Shown here: piece by piece, positions 53,601 to 54,184 of the stretch
How the letters are laid out: each line of letters starts with the position of its first letter
Position numbering within the stretch: the stretch's first letter is position 1
Source of the DNA: Thermoguttaceae bacterium
GTDB taxonomy: Bacteria > Planctomycetota > Planctomycetia > Pirellulales > Thermoguttaceae
Reading direction: 5' to 3'
NCBI GenBank assembly: GCA_017408405.1
Contig: JAFQUP010000090.1
Span: 1-54,184, forward strand
Length of the DNA stretch: 54,184 bases
Made by a program: the position numbers and the translations under genes
The notes under the pieces: model-generated
The model's database searches: none
What the model saw: only the letters and a program-made list of their open reading frames with translations
What the model was told of the DNA's origin: nothing

Positions 53601-54184
53601 AACACGCCGGTTACTTCCGATAGTATCGATGACAGCCGGTTCGACTTTTTTAACTGAGGCCGAATGAGAATCTTCAGCACGAATATCAGATGAATCTGAA
53701 TCTTCGTTCGATTCGTCATCGAGTTCGAGAACTGGTTCTTCACTCTCTTCCGGAATCGGCGGAGCCGAGGGGATTTTGCCCGTGAAATCTTTCGGAGAGT
53801 CCGCGGTGACGGAATCCGCAGCGGGCGGTGCCGCGGGGATTTTGCCCGTGAAATCTTTCGCAGTGTCCGTGGAGACGGAATCCGCGACTGGCGGAGCCGC
53901 GGGGATCTTACCCGTGAAATCTTTCGCAGTGTCCGTGGAGACGGAATCCGCAGCGGGCGGTGCCGCGGGGATCTTGCCCGTGAAATCTTTCACGCTGTCC
54001 GTGGAGACAGAATCCGCAGCGGGCGGTGCCGCGGGGATCTTACCCGTGAAATCTTTCACGCTGTCCGTGGAGACGGAATCCGCAGCGGGCGGGGCAGCGG
54101 GGATCTTACCCGTGAAATCTTTCATGCTGTCCGTGGAGACGGAATCCGCAGCGGGCGGTGCCGCGGGGATCTTGCTCGTGAAAT
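50634..54184 (-). CDS. Giant repeat, Cna/carboxypeptidase-regulatory-like and alpha-toroid protein (5' end missing)
   Basis: The frame is open to the window edge, so the gene starts beyond 54184; an internal ATG at 54125 lies within a repeat. At least 1182 residues. In order: a 22-residue repeat (KDFTGKIPAAPPAADSVSTD-like), then eight [KR][KR][VI]EPxV motifs, a short helical stretch and one membrane helix (VVLLALFTAFWGYYEMVL), a beta domain, a carboxypeptidase-regulatory-like domain (IAGAEIRIPGSQF...DDGAFTLKGF), a DUF2135-like domain (IRIVLSWKRLPEDLDAHL), a Cys cluster (CCRCQLPEKC) and an alpha-toroid with QW-like repeats. It probably has an intracellular disordered part and an external enzymatic or binding part. 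Function unknown. Confidence 0.85.
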   Translation of the reverse strand, partial: FTSKIPAAPPAADSVSTDSMKDFTGKIPAAPPAADSVSTDSVKDFTGKIPAAPPAADSVSTDSVKDFTGKIPAAPPAADSVSTDTAKDFTGKIPAAPPVADSVSTDTAKDFTGKIPAAPPAADSVTADSPKDFTGKIPSAPPIPEESEEPVLELDDESNEDSDSSDIRAEDSHSASVKKVEPAVIDTIGSNRRVEPPVAGVLLNKKRVEPSVVNNSPSLKRIEPVVSRVLSLGKRVEPPVSGTGLNGKRIEPAVIGNIGKRVEPAVIQRRIEPPVIMAPSLLGMVFTPRNNYLVQNINAILPELRGDETQEELDLREELKGLHFKAQRTLKKGKHVANASFLVVLLALFTAFWGYYEMVLSYAGIRSDFVVTRDSLDHNRVLISYVPQTEGKFAIAYSDAKKKTTILETIISDQVGKEQTFGWFIRKLKDEDRLLLTYRKEFNLVYSERKAGETEFSAPSFSEELTNLIFAGEILDATTNQPIAGAEIRIPGSQFKTSAGDDGAFTLKGFPDGPQTFEVTADGFISYRFEAESSQDPVRILLSPGLADGQIRIVLSWKRLPEDLDAHLEGPLPENQTFHISYGNKGSVDKEFVNLDLDASEGFGPETITVLGAVPGTYRYYVHDYSHQSEQGTDHLAKSDAMVQIYFGNQILGTFRPDSEQSGNLWNVCEIRITEDRKAQLTGVNTFEDKGVQAMGLYEKRTQENRLEWIESYGGSVQTEEAAALALDWLARHQCVEIKTKKGYPTEGSWGQYCLDPKHECCRCQLPEKCRIKKDHICWDGGPDYSVATTGLAVLAFQAGGNYFFNERKYSENVQKGLDWLVTIQDERGAFVTPRTETSVDYHPQFMYEHGMATYALAEACSLAKVMEEPIPEKYAEALKKGIRFALNIQHDDGGWGTKTDPREVSNTSVSGWMVLALGTAIQAGFNVPDTSIHRLRAFYGTRTRGSETLYQHNISGSYEALTGIGILVRVFLLEERGSAYEKQAAARLMEAVIREWGNSSGMDEADSLKLEATEWNDPKLAERIPDFYTWYNGSLALQQLGGPEWEKWNEIVRGELLRLQCREGCLRGSWDPKKDFRVKKENWRPHELWFDEDGGDGRIYVTALGALTLQVYYRFTTKAERLPEADRATGSASRNSGSIEIQKELSKLEHESEQPGSVTPVTSASDLDSSKALSSDKTEKP
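53756..54184 (-). repeat. 66-bp in-frame tandem repeat
   Basis: Six to seven copies of a 66-bp unit encode the 22-residue repeat [K]DFTGKIPAAPPAADSVSTD. Neighbouring copies are nearly identical at the DNA level, with the last copies more diverged (AADSVTADSP, then SAPPIPEESEE). The array continues past the window. The unit is Pro/Ala/Ser/Thr-rich with a single Lys-Asp-Phe start, so it should be disordered. Confidence 0.9.

Noticed and set aside
53756..54184. CRISPR array
   Set aside because: The repeats are 66 bp, directly adjacent without spacers, and in frame within a long coding sequence.

Overview
The window looks like a chromosomal segment of an anaerobic or fermentative member of the Planctomycetota. 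The evidence is the protein content: a DUF1559 pseudopilin-like protein with an H-x9-DG tail, proteins that join an alpha-toroid (squalene-cyclase-like) domain to DUF4159 or to carboxypeptidase-regulatory-like domains, a secreted hydrazine-synthase-alpha-like c-type cytochrome with an NPCBM module, a tetrahaem protein fused to a degenerate metallophosphatase, an FHA protein and a DUF1573 protein. An Rnf operon, an iron-type alcohol dehydrogenase and a NikR/ABC/FmdE locus point to anaerobic energy metabolism that depends on metals. I see no insertion sequence, prophage, CRISPR array or integrase; this is core plus lineage-specific chromosome. There is one tRNA.

Layout. 1-4.9 kb (minus strand): the 5' end of a secreted protein, pdxS-pdxT (PLP synthase), an iron-type alcohol dehydrogenase, larB (nickel-pincer cofactor) and a small lipoprotein. 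4.9-10.9 kb (minus): an acyl-CoA ligase with inserts, a B12-binding radical SAM protein and an aldo/keto reductase. 11.3-19.5 kb (minus): an Rnf operon in the order RseC-like, rnfC, D, G, E, A, a secreted SGNH hydrolase, rnfB. 19.9-24.5 kb (minus): a CNT nucleoside transporter, tRNA-Ser(GCU) and the HZS-alpha-like cytochrome. 24.8-29.5 kb: rsgA (plus), a large internally duplicated membrane protein (minus) and a divergent acidic-repeat membrane protein (plus). 30-39 kb (plus): an enolase-superfamily enzyme, an alpha-toroid/DUF4159 protein, an FHA protein, a small unknown protein, a DUF1573 protein and a tetrahaem pseudo-phosphatase. 39-45.5 kb (plus): galE, nikR, DUF1559, a three-gene Fe/B12-type ABC importer and FmdE. 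45.5-54.2 kb (minus): ubiE/menG, an LRR membrane protein, accA, a pseudokinase, truA and a very large repeat/alpha-toroid protein that runs off the end.

Expression signals. Many intergenic regions hold textbook sigma-70-type promoters (TTGACA, 16-17 bp, TATAAT or TAAAAT). They support several start choices; for example, the acyl-CoA ligase must start downstream of the -10 that lies on its longest possible ORF. Clear hairpin-plus-T-run terminators close several units.

Best candidates for new biology: (1) the NikR-DUF1559-ABC-FmdE locus, with a 7-N11-7 inverted repeat on the transcription start of the DUF1559 gene; (2) the duplicated membrane protein and its divergent acidic YEYV-repeat partner; (3) the rnf operon with an embedded SGNH hydrolase and an rnfG reading frame that has a TAA at codon 4 of its only ATG; (4) a kinase-fold protein that lacks its key catalytic residues; (5) the giant protein with a 66-bp DNA repeat and eight R-[VI]-E-P motifs.
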